Notes: generated from the letters alone by a model not told the origin. 64,000 nt of DNA from Hymenobacter rubidus (GCF_016734815.1 NZ_JAERQF010000022.1:30885-94884); one strand, 5' to 3'. Counted from the first letter of the stretch, positions 16,624-25,871 are shown. Numbers and translations are program-made.

Positions 16624-19600
16624 TTACAAGCCGATGTTCAAGCCAAACGACAGCGAGCGGATGGTGGGGTACGCGTCGTAAGCGCCCGAATACGTCTTAT
16701 AGCTGTAGGGATTGTAGAAGTTGAAAACGTTGGTGCCCGTGAAGAACATGCGCACACTGCTGATGCCCGCGCGGCTGGTCCACTTGGTGGGCAGGGCATA
16801 CGAGACGTTGGCATTGCGCATGCCGGCCTGCACCGAGCTCCGGAACCAGAACTCCGAGTTCAGGTCGTAGGTAGCCGAGTAGTAGGGAGCGGGGTAGGTC
16901 GCGTTGGGGTTGTCGGGGGTCCAATGGTCGGCCCAGAACTCGGGGCGGTTGGCCGTGGCCGTGCCCACCTTGCGAGCCGTCGACTCAACCATGGCCTGGC
17001 CACCCCAGGAGATGCCCATCGTGGCCGAGATGCTGAACGACTTGTACGTGATGCTGGGGTTGAAGCCGATGCTGTAGTGGTTGTTGGCTTTGGGCGTCAG
17101 GTAAATCTGGTCGTCGGCCGTGATTTTGCCGTCGGGAGCCGTGTAGTTGCCGTTCGCATCCTTGGGGCCGCGCACGTCCTGGTAATACAGCATGCCGGGC
17201 ATCGGCTTCTGGCCCATGATGGTGTAGGTGGTGGAGTAGCCGGGGTTGGCCTGAAAGAAGGCATCGATGTCGGCCTGCGTGCGGAACATGCCCAGGTTGT
17301 GGTAGCCCAGTACGCCCTGGTCGGTCGACTGGCCGGTGGGGTCGAGGTAAGTACCGATGGTGCCTTTGGCCACGTCGACGAGTACTTGCTTGTTGTCGTT
17401 CCAGGCGAAGAAGGTGCTGACGTTGTACGACAGGTCGTTGGTGATTTTGTCGTTGTAGCCGAGGGATACTTCTGTGCCGAAGCCATCGACCGAAGAGTAG
17501 TTTTCCGAAGGCAGCGCGGCGCCAATCAGCAGCGGAGCCGTGCCCGACAGGGCCGTCAGCATGTTGTAGCGGTGGTCATAGAAGGCGTCGGCGCTGAAGG
17601 ACAGGTGGTTGTTCAGGAAGTGGGCATCAATACCGCCGTTGTATTTCGTGATGTTGTCCCAACGGGCGGCGCGGTTGGCCAGGGCGTTGTTGGCGGTGAA
17701 CACCAGCGGCCGGTCGGAGTTGCCACCGAACACCGCACCCTTGCCCGTTTGCAGGGCGTAGTTGGTTTGCCAGTTGTAGGGCTTGGTGGCGTCGGTGCCC
17801 AAAAAGCCAACCGAACCGCGTATTTTCAGGAAGTTCACAAAGCCTACGTTGTTTTTGAAGAACGGCTCTTCCGAAACCACCCAGCCAGTCGAAACCGCCG
17901 GGAACACGCCCCAGCGGTATTCGGGGGCAAAGTTGGTGGAGCCGTCGCGGCGGATGGTGAACTCCAACAGGTACTTGCTGGCGTAATCGTAGTTGAAGCG
18001 GCCAACGTAAGAAAGCAAGCCCGACTCGGTTTCGGTTTCGGTGGTGGTCTGCGTGCCCGTGGCGTTGCTCATGCTTTGCAGGCCGCCGATAATCACGCCT
18101 TCCGTCATGCCGGTCACCAAGTCGGTGTGGGTTTCCGATTGCTCGAAGAACGCCAGCGCCGACACGTGGTGCAGGCCAAACTGGCCGTCGTAGCTCAGGT
18201 AGCCGTTCAGCTGGTAGCTGTCGAAGTAGGAGGGGTTAATCCGTACCCGGTCACCGTTGTTCAGCAGCACGGTTTTGGTCACGTCGCCGCCGTAGATGTG
18301 CTTGTGGTCGCCGAGCATCGAGAACTGGTACACGTTGTACTTCGTGCCGTACTGCTTGCCGAAGGTGCCATCCATCGTTTTGTTGTACAGCACCCGCGCC
18401 TTCAGGCCCTTGAGGAACGGCAGCTCATAATCGATATTGGCCGTGATGTTGAGGGTCGTGTTGCGGTTCGAGGTGTAGTTGTCCGAGTTCTGAACCTGGA
18501 AGAAGTGGAATGCGTCGATGGTGTTGGTATTGCTCGATGTGGAGAGCAGCACAGGCAGCCCATTCACGTAAATCGGCGTGAACTGCGGCGTGTAGAGCAA
18601 GCTCTTCATGTCGTTTTCCGGGTTCTCGCCGCCCTGCTTGAGGAAATACATGCGCGACTGGCCCAGGCCGCCGCTCACCGAGAGGCCCGCCTTCAGGCCA
18701 CGAGCCACCTTCACATCGGCGCTGGCGCGGTACGTCCAGCGGTTGGCGTTGATGTTGTCGAAGTTGGCGTTCTGGTAGTTGTAGGTAGCCCCGGCGAAAT
18801 AGGTCACCCGGTCGGTGCCGCCGCTCATGTTCAGGGCATGGCGCGTTACCACCGATGGTTTCCAGGCCGTGCGCAGCCAGTCGGTGTTGTTATTGGCAAA
18901 ATACGCCAGTTCGTCGGGCGAATAAATCGAGGCATCGGTCAGGGCCTTGCCGCCCACCGTGTTGTAATCGTTCAGGTACTGCGCCTGCTGCACACCGGTC
19001 ATCATCTTGGGCAGCATGGCCGCATCGGCCACCCCCACCGAGCCGCTGTAGCTCAGCTTGGGCGCCCCCACCTGGCCGCGCTTGGTGGTAACCAGAATAA
19101 CGCCCTGGCCTCCGCGTGCCCCATAAATGGCGGCCGACGCATCTTTCAATATCGTGATGGACGCTACTTCGGATTGGTCGAGGATGTTGAAGTCGTCCTG
19201 CGTGCGCACCACGTTGTCGATAACGTAGAGCGGCTGGGTGGTGCCCCCGTCTTTCGACACGACGATGGGGTTACGTATCGTAATCAGGGCGGGGTCGCCG
19301 GGGCGGCTGGTGCCGCCGGCCACGCCCACGCCCGGCAGCTGGCCAGCCAGCGTAGCCGAGAGGCTACCGGCCGGCAAGTCCTCAATCTTTTTCATGTCGA
19401 CCGTAGCCACGGCGCCGGTCAGGGTAGAACGGGTCTGGGTGCCGTAGCCTACCACCACTACTTCCTCCAGGGCCGCATTGTCGTCCTCGAGGCTCACCTC
19501 CAGCGTGGTCCGGCCATTCACCGCAATTTCCTGGCTCTTGTAGCCGATGAAGCTGAAAATCAGCGTCTCATTGCCGGTGGGCAGGTTGAAATGAAACGTG

Positions 19601-19860
19601 CCGTCAACACCGGAGCTGGTGCCGGTTTTCGTGCCTTTGATGAGCACGGTCACGCCCGGCAGGGGGTTGCCTTTGGCGTCTTTCACCAAGCCGGTGAAGC
19701 CCACTTTCACACTTTGGGGCGAGTTGCGCTTGGGTGGGCTGGCCACGGCTGCCTGGGCCGGGACGGTTCCCAGCAGCGTGCCGCCCGCGAGTAGCGCGCA
19801 GGCTATTCGCGTCGGAACCCCAGCGGGGAAAGACAATCGATTGTGTAGGGAGTGGGCCAT
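16624..19860 (-). CDS. SusC/RagA family TonB-linked outer-membrane transporter
   Basis: 1078 residues. Signal peptide, then a carboxypeptidase-D-regulatory-like beta domain at about 52-130 (VKDAKGNPLPGVTVLIKGT), a TonB-box-like region (ALEEVVVVGYGTQ), a plug domain (LYVIDNVVRTQDDF, ILKDASAAIYGARGGQGVIL) and a 22-strand barrel ending in RSLSFGLNIGL with a terminal hydrophobic residue. It imports oligosaccharide across the outer membrane using TonB energy. There is no N-terminal STN domain, so it is not obviously part of an anti-sigma signalling loop. DUF3826 precedes it by 40 bases and susD follows by 14. Confidence 0.97.
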   Translation of the reverse strand: MAHSLHNRLSFPAGVPTRIACALLAGGTLLGTVPAQAAVASPPKRNSPQSVKVGFTGLVKDAKGNPLPGVTVLIKGTKTGTSSGVDGTFHFNLPTGNETLIFSFIGYKSQEIAVNGRTTLEVSLEDDNAALEEVVVVGYGTQTRSTLTGAVATVDMKKIEDLPAGSLSATLAGQLPGVGVAGGTSRPGDPALITIRNPIVVSKDGGTTQPLYVIDNVVRTQDDFNILDQSEVASITILKDASAAIYGARGGQGVILVTTKRGQVGAPKLSYSGSVGVADAAMLPKMMTGVQQAQYLNDYNTVGGKALTDASIYSPDELAYFANNNTDWLRTAWKPSVVTRHALNMSGGTDRVTYFAGATYNYQNANFDNINANRWTYRASADVKVARGLKAGLSVSGGLGQSRMYFLKQGGENPENDMKSLLYTPQFTPIYVNGLPVLLSTSSNTNTIDAFHFFQVQNSDNYTSNRNTTLNITANIDYELPFLKGLKARVLYNKTMDGTFGKQYGTKYNVYQFSMLGDHKHIYGGDVTKTVLLNNGDRVRINPSYFDSYQLNGYLSYDGQFGLHHVSALAFFEQSETHTDLVTGMTEGVIIGGLQSMSNATGTQTTTETETESGLLSYVGRFNYDYASKYLLEFTIRRDGSTNFAPEYRWGVFPAVSTGWVVSEEPFFKNNVGFVNFLKIRGSVGFLGTDATKPYNWQTNYALQTGKGAVFGGNSDRPLVFTANNALANRAARWDNITKYNGGIDAHFLNNHLSFSADAFYDHRYNMLTALSGTAPLLIGAALPSENYSSVDGFGTEVSLGYNDKITNDLSYNVSTFFAWNDNKQVLVDVAKGTIGTYLDPTGQSTDQGVLGYHNLGMFRTQADIDAFFQANPGYSTTYTIMGQKPMPGMLYYQDVRGPKDANGNYTAPDGKITADDQIYLTPKANNHYSIGFNPSITYKSFSISATMGISWGGQAMVESTARKVGTATANRPEFWADHWTPDNPNATYPAPYYSATYDLNSEFWFRSSVQAGMRNANVSYALPTKWTSRAGISSVRMFFTGTNVFNFYNPYSYKTYSGAYDAYPTIRSLSFGLNIGL

Positions 19861-19900
19861 ATCAGTTTGGTGGGTTAAACTGGGAAATAGGTGAGGAGAA

Positions 19901-20590
19901 TTAATGTGAAGTATCGGCGGCTTTGCGGGCCGCGACGCGGGCCTGCCAGTCTTTGCCGGCCTGGTTCATGTCGATGCCAGCCGCCGAGAGGTAATTGTTG
20001 ATGCGGCCCTTGTACTTGCCGAACCACGCGTGTTTCTGTTCGGAAGTACCGCCGTCCATGGCGTGCTCGCGGGCCTCGGTGAGCCAGGCCATCATCTGGG
20101 TGCGCTGCGCCTCCGTGAGGTTGGGCAGCATGTCGTTGTAGGCCGTCATCGTAATGGGCAGCACCCCGTAGGTCATGCCGTCCTTCACCTGGTCAATCTG
20201 GGCCGGGGTGAGCCGGCGGCTCAGCTTCTTGAGGTACTGCGGGTGCAGCTTGTCGAGGGCGGCGGTGGTTTCGGTTTCTACCTTGGCCAGCTCGGCTTTG
20301 GTCTGCTCGGTCTGGGGCTGGGCTTTGAGGGCGGCCTTGCGGGTTTTCTGCTGCTCGTAGATGTCGTTGAGGGCGCGGTACTGGTCGGCAATCAGGTCGC
20401 GCACCTGCACAGAGTCTTTGGCCTTCAGCCCGTCAATTTTGTCCACGATTTTGGCCGCCCGCTCCGTGATGGTGCGGGTGTAAGCGGCTTCTTTGGTTTC
20501 GGTAGGCGCCGGTCCCTGGGCCGCTGCCTGAAACAGGGAAGTTGCGGAAAGAAAACCAGCCAAAAACAGGCCTCGCAGTGCATTATTCAT
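19901..20590 (-). CDS. DUF3826-type secreted protein
   Basis: 229 residues with a signal peptide (MNNALRGLFLAGFLSATSLFQAAAQ). The mature protein is almost entirely helical and charged (RAAKIVDKIDGLKAKDSVQV, KLSRRLTPAQIDQVKDGMTY). It matches my memory of DUF3826, a Bacteroidota family found next to SusCD in pectin loci. The function is unknown. It is the first gene after a 285-base non-coding stretch, so it probably leads the susCD transcript. Confidence 0.78.
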   Translation of the reverse strand: MNNALRGLFLAGFLSATSLFQAAAQGPAPTETKEAAYTRTITERAAKIVDKIDGLKAKDSVQVRDLIADQYRALNDIYEQQKTRKAALKAQPQTEQTKAELAKVETETTAALDKLHPQYLKKLSRRLTPAQIDQVKDGMTYGVLPITMTAYNDMLPNLTEAQRTQMMAWLTEAREHAMDGGTSEQKHAWFGKYKGRINNYLSAAGIDMNQAGKDWQARVAARKAADTSH

Positions 20591-20875
20591 GATTTGTGAA
20601 TAGCTTCAGAAGAGCAGCAAGTTATCCACGTTTCGGAGGGGGAATATGTCAGTTTCAACTAACTTATTGTACGATATTATCATGAGCATGAAGCTTGCAT
20701 TAACTTTTAAGATATTCACAGCTAAAAACGCCTCCCTGCTAACGTGAAAGCCCTTTTGACTTCCTAGCTAAGATACCAAATTAGGCTGGAATAAGTGCGA
20801 AATACGGTGAAAACTCTCACGCAATCGTTCCCGGAACGGCAACCCTGCGCCAGCGAAATGCGTAATCGGCCCCAA
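20591..20875. other. Non-coding stretch, probable promoter region of the DUF3826-susC-susD operon
   Basis: AT-richer than its surroundings. No repeat, RNA gene or convincing TAnnTTTG element could be identified. Its position upstream of the minus-strand susCD transcript makes a promoter likely (inference). Confidence 0.4.
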
Positions 20876-22198
20876 TTATTCCGGCACAACCACTGCATTG
20901 TATAAGGTCTGGGACTCGGTAGAAGCCACAGCCACCGGCCGCCGGCGCCAGTAGTTGGCCAGAATAGAGCCCGAGATATTCATCCACGGGCTGAACACCG
21001 CTGCTGGCAAACCCACGGTGCCCAGCTTGCCCATGCTGCCGGCCAGGCCCGAGGCCATGCCACCGTTTTGCAGGCCCACTTCAAAAGCCACCGTGCGGGC
21101 CGAATTCACATCCAGCCCAAAGAGCCGGCTCAGCCAGTAGCCGAAGAAATACCCCGCCGCATTGTGCAGCACCGAAACTAGAAACAGCAAAAAGCCCACG
21201 CGCAGCAGATTGTCGTGCCCCGCCGCCGTGGTGACGGCCGTGAAGTAGATGATGCCGAACATGGAGAAGTAGGGCATGAGCCCATCGAGCCGGCCCAGGC
21301 GCCCGGCCAGCCCGTGGTAGAGCACGCCCACCACCACCGCCCCGGCCAGGAAGCTGAAAATCTCGAACGCCTGCAGTACTTCCGGGCTGGAAATGGTGCG
21401 TTCGAAAGCGGCCCACAGGCCCAGCGGCAGCGCCACCAGCCACAGCGCCGCCGCGCCGGCCAGCCCAAACACCACGCGCCGGCCCGGCCTCGGAGCCGTT
21501 TTGAGGTAATCGTGCAGCAACGCGGCCAGAATGGGCACGATGACGATTTTGATAATCTCCATCATCATGTTCACAAACTTTACCTCGATGAGCGTGCCCG
21601 CCAGCAGCTTCAGCAGCAGCGGTGTGAGGAACGGGGCCACCAGCGTAGCCATGGCCGTGACAACGACCGAAAGCACCATGTTGGCCCGGGCCAGGTACAC
21701 CATCACGTTCGAAGCGAGCCCGCTGGAGCAGGAACCGATGAGAATAATGCCCGCGGCAATTTCGGGCTCGAAGTGAAAGATGCGCGTGAGGGTGAAGCCC
21801 ATGAGTGGCATCACCGAAAAGTGGCAAAACAGGCCAATGAGCACGCCTTTGCCCGTGGTGGCCAGCCCCGTGAAGTCACGGATGCTCATTTGGATGCCCA
21901 TTCCAAACATCACCAGCTGCACCACCACCAGAATCAGCCACTTGTTGCGCAAGTCGACAGTGCCCCAGTGCGTAAAAGCGTTCGGATACATCATGGCTGC
22001 CACCACGGCCACGATAATCCAGGCGGTGTATTGGTAACTGCGCAACAGCGGCAAGGCTTTGAGGCCAAGCGCCAGGCTCACGGCTGCAATGACGGCTGCC
22101 GGTTGCCACAGCCCGGCATTATGCAACACTACGCCTGCGAGCAACGCCATGCCTGCAAGGCCGGCAATAACCAGGCAGAACTGAAAAAAACGATTCAT
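20876..22198 (-). CDS. Bile acid:sodium symporter (BASS) family transporter
   Basis: 440 residues with about ten or more hydrophobic segments. The BASS signatures are visible: LILVVVQLVMFGMGIQMS, a GSCSSGLASNVMVYLA crossover helix and EVGLQNGGMASGLA in the second half. BASS proteins import organic acids with Na+. Lying 41 bases downstream of the racemase-like gene and close to the kinase and RuBisCO-like genes, it may import the acid sugar that this set degrades (inference). The protein is longer than simple BASS carriers because of an N-terminal extra helix pair. Confidence 0.9.
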   Translation of the reverse strand: MNRFFQFCLVIAGLAGMALLAGVVLHNAGLWQPAAVIAAVSLALGLKALPLLRSYQYTAWIIVAVVAAMMYPNAFTHWGTVDLRNKWLILVVVQLVMFGMGIQMSIRDFTGLATTGKGVLIGLFCHFSVMPLMGFTLTRIFHFEPEIAAGIILIGSCSSGLASNVMVYLARANMVLSVVVTAMATLVAPFLTPLLLKLLAGTLIEVKFVNMMMEIIKIVIVPILAALLHDYLKTAPRPGRRVVFGLAGAAALWLVALPLGLWAAFERTISSPEVLQAFEIFSFLAGAVVVGVLYHGLAGRLGRLDGLMPYFSMFGIIYFTAVTTAAGHDNLLRVGFLLFLVSVLHNAAGYFFGYWLSRLFGLDVNSARTVAFEVGLQNGGMASGLAGSMGKLGTVGLPAAVFSPWMNISGSILANYWRRRPVAVASTESQTLYNAVVVPE

Positions 22199-22239
22199 TG
22201 CAGAACAGGAGTGAAGTGGATAGGATGCTACAACCTTGG

Positions 22240-22902
22240 CTACCCCAGCTCGCTGGCCAGGTGCCGAATGGCAATGCCGGGGCTGGCCAGGATGGGCACC
22301 AGGCGGTCGGCTGCGGCCAGCGCATCTACTACCCGCGCCATGGACGCCTGGGCTAGCACCACCACATCTACTTTGGTGACCAGGTCTTTGAGAGCCGCCG
22401 CAACAATGGCATCGTGGCGGGCGCCATCGCCGCTCATCAGCGACTCGAAGGCCCCTTCGCAGAGCACCGAGGTTAGCTCGATTTCCTTGCCGGCGCGGGC
22501 GGCGCGGCGCTGTACCAAGTCGCTGGTGGGGCCAAGAGTGGTGGCCAGCGTGGCGATGACGCCAATGCGCCGGCCGGTTTGCACGGCCTGGTCGGCCATG
22601 GGCTGGTCGACGCGCAGCACGGGCACGCCGGCCAGGCCAGCTGCCTGTTCCACCGCCGCGCCGATGGAGGAGCAGGTAACCAGCACGTAATCGGCCCCAC
22701 CTTCTTCGGCCGACGTCACGTAGTTGACCACGCGGCGGGCAACCGCGGGCGTGAGGCTCCCCTCGCGGTTGATGGTGCGCACCAGACTGTCGTCGACGAT
22801 GTTGAAAGTTTGCACGCCGGGCAGGTGCTCGGCGCAGAGCTGCTGAAACATGGGCACCAGCGTGGCGGAAGTGTGGACGAGGGCAAGGGTCTTGGTGGGC
22901 AT
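22240..22902 (-). CDS. Aspartate/glutamate racemase family protein
   Basis: 220 residues from ATG 22902. The frame extends upstream only through a PAL-1 palindrome and is rejected there. Asp/Glu/hydantoin racemase fold: LALVHTSATLVPMFQQL at the start, a VTCSSIG loop carrying the first catalytic-type Cys, and a second Cys in SVLCEGAFESL. Both Cys are present but the surrounding motifs are not those of characterised Asp or Glu racemases. The location between a BASS transporter and a DUF1537 kinase points to a sugar-acid or hydroxy-acid substrate rather than an amino acid (inference). Confidence 0.82.
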   Translation of the reverse strand: MPTKTLALVHTSATLVPMFQQLCAEHLPGVQTFNIVDDSLVRTINREGSLTPAVARRVVNYVTSAEEGGADYVLVTCSSIGAAVEQAAGLAGVPVLRVDQPMADQAVQTGRRIGVIATLATTLGPTSDLVQRRAARAGKEIELTSVLCEGAFESLMSGDGARHDAIVAAALKDLVTKVDVVVLAQASMARVVDALAAADRLVPILASPGIAIRHLASELG

Positions 22903-22934
22903 GGTGGGCGAAGGGTTTTTGTTGAAATTAAATG

Positions 22935-23031
22935 AACGGTCATGCTGAGCGCAGCCGAAGCATCTCTGCCGCACTACTAAATGAATTGCTTGCGCAGTAG
23001 AGATGCTTCGGCTGCGCTCAGCATGACGTTC
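22935..23031. repeat. PAL-1 palindrome
   Basis: Arms begin GTCATGCTGAGCGCAGCCGA and pair almost perfectly around a spacer that is the reverse complement type of the 54486 copy (GCGCAAGCAATTCATTTAGT when read on the minus strand). It lies between the racemase-like and kinase genes. Confidence 0.92.
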
Positions 23032-23040
23032 GATAATCGT

Positions 23041-24384
23041 TCAGGTAAGCATGCAGCCTTCTAGCAGAACGCCGAAATACTCCGGGGCGCCGACCTGGCC
23101 GCCTTTGAAATTGACTTCGATGCCGTGCAAGGGCGAGCCGGGCGCGGAGGCCCGGCACAGCGGTGCGCCCGGGTACAGGGGCGCTACCATCTCCACAGCC
23201 TCAATGCCCATGGCGCGGGCGGCGAAGCTGGAGGTGTCGCCACCGGCTACTACCACCCGGCGTACACCCGTTTGGCGCACTACTTCGCGGGCGATATAGC
23301 CCAGTGCCGAGCCGAGCTTTTCGGCCGATAGGCTTTGAGTCCGGCTATCCGCACCGCCGTTGGTGTGGACGATGACGTTGCGGCCTTCCTGAAGAAGGGC
23401 GACGGCTTGCTGCTGATACACAATCAATTCTTGTGCATCTTCGGCCACTTCCGTAGCTGCCAGAAGTGGGGCATCGAGCACCACTTCGGCGAAGCCATTG
23501 GCCGTGCCCCAGGCCACCTGCCCAGCCGTGACCGGTGAGCAACTGCCCGATACCACCAGCAACGGAGCCGCGCGGCCGGGAGTGGGCCATTCGGTCACCG
23601 GCGTTAGCGTACCATTTTTTGCCCAGAGCTGTCCCAGCGCCATTTCGACACCGGAAGAGCCTACTGAAAAAAGCGGCTCCGCTTCGGTGGCGCAGCTGTC
23701 AATAGCCGCGCCGATGCCGAGTAGCTGTTCGTCATAAAGGGCATCGAATAAAATGACCTCGGCTCCTTCGCGTACTTGTGCGGCTAAGGCGGTCTGCATT
23801 TCGGCCAGTGGCCGGGTAATTTGCAGGATGTCGAGCAGCCCGATTTTCAGCCCGGTTTGTCGACCTAAATGCACGCGCAGGTCGCTTTCGTCGGCGGGCG
23901 TGGTGGGGTGCCGGCTCATCGACGGGTGCCGGTCGAGCCGGAAGATGCCGCCGTCACTGCCAATGCCCAAGCGCGCAAACAGGTTGCCGAAGGCGCAGTA
24001 GCGGCCCAGTGCCGGCGCGGCCACCAGCAGCGGTACGAAAGCGTTGGGAAACACCTTGCGCCCTACTTCAATGGCTTGCCCAATGCTGCCAACAGTGGGC
24101 GAGGAGTCGAATGTGGAGCACACTTTGTAATGCACATGCTGTGGCCGCAGCGCCCGCAACTGCGCAAAAGCGGGCTCCAACACGGCCTGCATGGCAGCCG
24201 GCGACATGGCCCGAGTGAGGCCGGCCACGCCAATGGCGTCCAGGCCGGGGTAAGCGGCGAGTTGGGCGGGCGTGGGCGGCGCGATGAACAGGGCCGTGCG
24301 CGCCCCGGCGCGGCTCAGGAATTCGAGCGCGTCGGTGCTGCCGGTGAAGTCGTCGCCGTAGTAGGCGAGGAGTAAGTTGTTCAT
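23041..24384 (-). CDS. Four-carbon acid sugar kinase family protein (DUF1537), possible 3-oxo-isoapionate kinase-like
   Basis: 447 residues. DUF1537 N-domain: YYGDDFTGSTDALEFL, HYKVCSTFDSSPTVGSIG. C-domain nucleotide-binding part: VVAGGDTSSFAARAMGIEAV and GGQVGAPEYF. The family phosphorylates threonate, erythronate, 2-oxo-tetronate or, next to RuBisCO-like proteins, 3-oxo-isoapionate (OiaK). The RuBisCO-like gene lies immediately upstream (120 bases, filled by a palindrome), favouring the last type. The substrate is inferred from context, not read from residues. Confidence 0.87.
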   Translation of the reverse strand: MNNLLLAYYGDDFTGSTDALEFLSRAGARTALFIAPPTPAQLAAYPGLDAIGVAGLTRAMSPAAMQAVLEPAFAQLRALRPQHVHYKVCSTFDSSPTVGSIGQAIEVGRKVFPNAFVPLLVAAPALGRYCAFGNLFARLGIGSDGGIFRLDRHPSMSRHPTTPADESDLRVHLGRQTGLKIGLLDILQITRPLAEMQTALAAQVREGAEVILFDALYDEQLLGIGAAIDSCATEAEPLFSVGSSGVEMALGQLWAKNGTLTPVTEWPTPGRAAPLLVVSGSCSPVTAGQVAWGTANGFAEVVLDAPLLAATEVAEDAQELIVYQQQAVALLQEGRNVIVHTNGGADSRTQSLSAEKLGSALGYIAREVVRQTGVRRVVVAGGDTSSFAARAMGIEAVEMVAPLYPGAPLCRASAPGSPLHGIEVNFKGGQVGAPEYFGVLLEGCMLT

Positions 24385-24396
24385 CTGGATTCGTTA

Positions 24397-24504
24397 GGAC
24401 GTCATGTCGAGCGCAGCCGAGACATCTCGCGTGCTGAAGTAATCAAATCAGTCATAATTAGTTGGAGCACGCGAGATGTCTCGGCTGCGCTCGACATGAC
24501 GTCC
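24397..24504. repeat. PAL-1-variant palindrome with 39-bp perfect arms
   Basis: Left arm 24397-24435 and right arm 24466-24504 are exact reverse complements. Relative to the common PAL-1 arm, CT to TC and AAG to AGA changes occur in both arms. It fills the gap between the kinase and RuBisCO-like genes. Confidence 0.95.
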
Positions 24505-25749
24505 TCATTTGCTTCCGAATTTTTCAACAGCCGCGGCAAATTCCGGGTGCAGCGCCGCCGTTTCGATTAAGCTGCGGCCATCTACCGCGCCTTGCCAGGC
24601 TTGCTGCAGGGCCTGCACGCCGGCCACCGGGCCCATGGGGTGGGCCAAAATGCCGCCGCCGGCCATGTAAAGCAAATCGGTAGTGTGGGTGCGGTGGTAG
24701 GTTTCGAACGCCTGCCCGCCCCACTGGCCCGACGACACCACCGGCAGCACCGAATAGCCGCCGAGCAGCGGCATCTGGCAAGCCTCAATAGACGCCACCA
24801 CGCTGTCGTCCGATTCCCAGAACTTGTTCTGAATACCGTTGACGTGCAACTGGTCGACGCCCGCCAGCCGCCACAGTTTCTGGTAGGCGCGGAAATCGAT
24901 GCCCAGCAGTGGATGGCGAGTCATCATGCCCCAGCCGTTGCGGTGCCCATGGATGGCGAGGGCGCGCTGGTCACAGATTTTGCGGGTGCCGGCCAGGCCC
25001 ACGCTGTTGATGCTCACCATGGCGCAGGTGCCGCCGGCCCGCACCACGTACTCGTAGCGGCGCAGCATCTCGTCTACTTCCCCGCTGATGTTGAAGGCGT
25101 ACATCACCTTTTTGCCGGTGCGGTCGGCGTGCCGGTTGATGACAGCCATTACGGCATCGACGCGGGACTCGAAGGGCGAATTGGCGGCGGCCATTTGCAA
25201 CTCGTCGTCCTTCACAAAGTCGATTCCGGCTTCGGCCAGCGTTTGCACCAAACCAGCCGTTTGCTCTGGCGTGAGGCCGATGCTGGGCTTGATGATAGTG
25301 CCGATGAGCGGCCGCCCCTGCACGCCGGTCAGCTCCCGGCAGCCCGCCACGCCGAAAGCCGGCCCGGCAAAGTGCTGCGCATACGAAGCCGGCACGTCAA
25401 TGTCCATCAGCTTCAGCCCAGTAAACTGCCGAATTTCATACAGATTTCCCTGCAGTGTGGACACCAGCAGCGGCAGGTTGTAGCCAAAGTTCTCCACCGA
25501 CCACGATACCTGCACCCGCGCCCGATGATACGCGCCGCTGCTGCTTTCCGCACCGCGAATAGCAGGTTCCTGCACCGTTTCCATGTGCTCCACCGATTCT
25601 ACGCGGGCCGCAAAGCGCTGCTTGAGCTCCGCCGTTTCGCCGGGTACCGCCACGAAGGTGCCCGATGACTGTTCGCCCGCCAGCACAGCCGCCGCGTCTT
25701 CGGGGCGGAAAGGGGTTTCGATGTAGTAGGTGGCGGTAATGCGTTCCAT
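24505..25749 (-). CDS. RuBisCO large-subunit-like protein (type IV RLP)
   Basis: 414 residues. Large-subunit fold with the metal-site motif FVKDDE (K180, D182, E183, matching the carbamylated Lys and its Asp/Glu partners), GTIIKPSIGL (K154 kept, second Lys replaced by Ser156), IHGHRNGWG (H267 kept, following Arg replaced), LHVNGIQNKFWE (H302 and a Lys309 at the loop-6 position) and GGGILAHPMGPVAGV. These substitutions argue against CO2 fixation. RLPs beside DUF1537 kinases decarboxylate or cleave 3-oxo-isoapionate-4-phosphate (OiaX/OiaT type). That role fits a GH140-like apiosidase in the same locus but is inference. Confidence 0.9.
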   Translation of the reverse strand: MERITATYYIETPFRPEDAAAVLAGEQSSGTFVAVPGETAELKQRFAARVESVEHMETVQEPAIRGAESSSGAYHRARVQVSWSVENFGYNLPLLVSTLQGNLYEIRQFTGLKLMDIDVPASYAQHFAGPAFGVAGCRELTGVQGRPLIGTIIKPSIGLTPEQTAGLVQTLAEAGIDFVKDDELQMAAANSPFESRVDAVMAVINRHADRTGKKVMYAFNISGEVDEMLRRYEYVVRAGGTCAMVSINSVGLAGTRKICDQRALAIHGHRNGWGMMTRHPLLGIDFRAYQKLWRLAGVDQLHVNGIQNKFWESDDSVVASIEACQMPLLGGYSVLPVVSSGQWGGQAFETYHRTHTTDLLYMAGGGILAHPMGPVAGVQALQQAWQGAVDGRSLIETAALHPEFAAAVEKFGSK

Positions 25750-25774
25750 GGGTGGTATGTAAGATTAAGCAGCC

Positions 25775-25870
25775 CGTCATGCTGAGCGCAGCCGAAGCAT
25801 CTCTACCGCTTTGTTGAGTCGATTAGATTACTTCTGCGGTAGAGATGCTTCGGCTGCGCTCAGCATGACG
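25775..25870. repeat. PAL-1 palindrome, best-preserved copy
   Basis: 35-bp arms (25775-25809 and 25836-25870) are perfect reverse complements. The spacer reads TTTGTTGAGTCGATTAGATT. Taken here as the reference arm for the family. Confidence 0.95.
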
Positions 25871-25871
25871 T

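Noticed and set aside
16924..19794. Long open frame (956 codons) antisense to susC
   Set aside because: A GC-rich shadow of susC with no recognisable domain. The SusC reading has full family motifs.
22903..22974. N-terminal extension of the racemase-like gene
   Set aside because: The extension is the translated PAL-1 arm, and ATG 22902 begins the conserved fold.
22240..25749. Complete D-apiose catabolic operon
   Set aside because: D-apiose dehydrogenase, apionolactonase and apionate oxidoisomerase were not found in the window, so only a partial match can be claimed.
24505..25749. A CO2-fixing RuBisCO
   Set aside because: Two key substrate-binding residues are changed, no small subunit or phosphoribulokinase gene is present, and the neighbours are acid-sugar genes.
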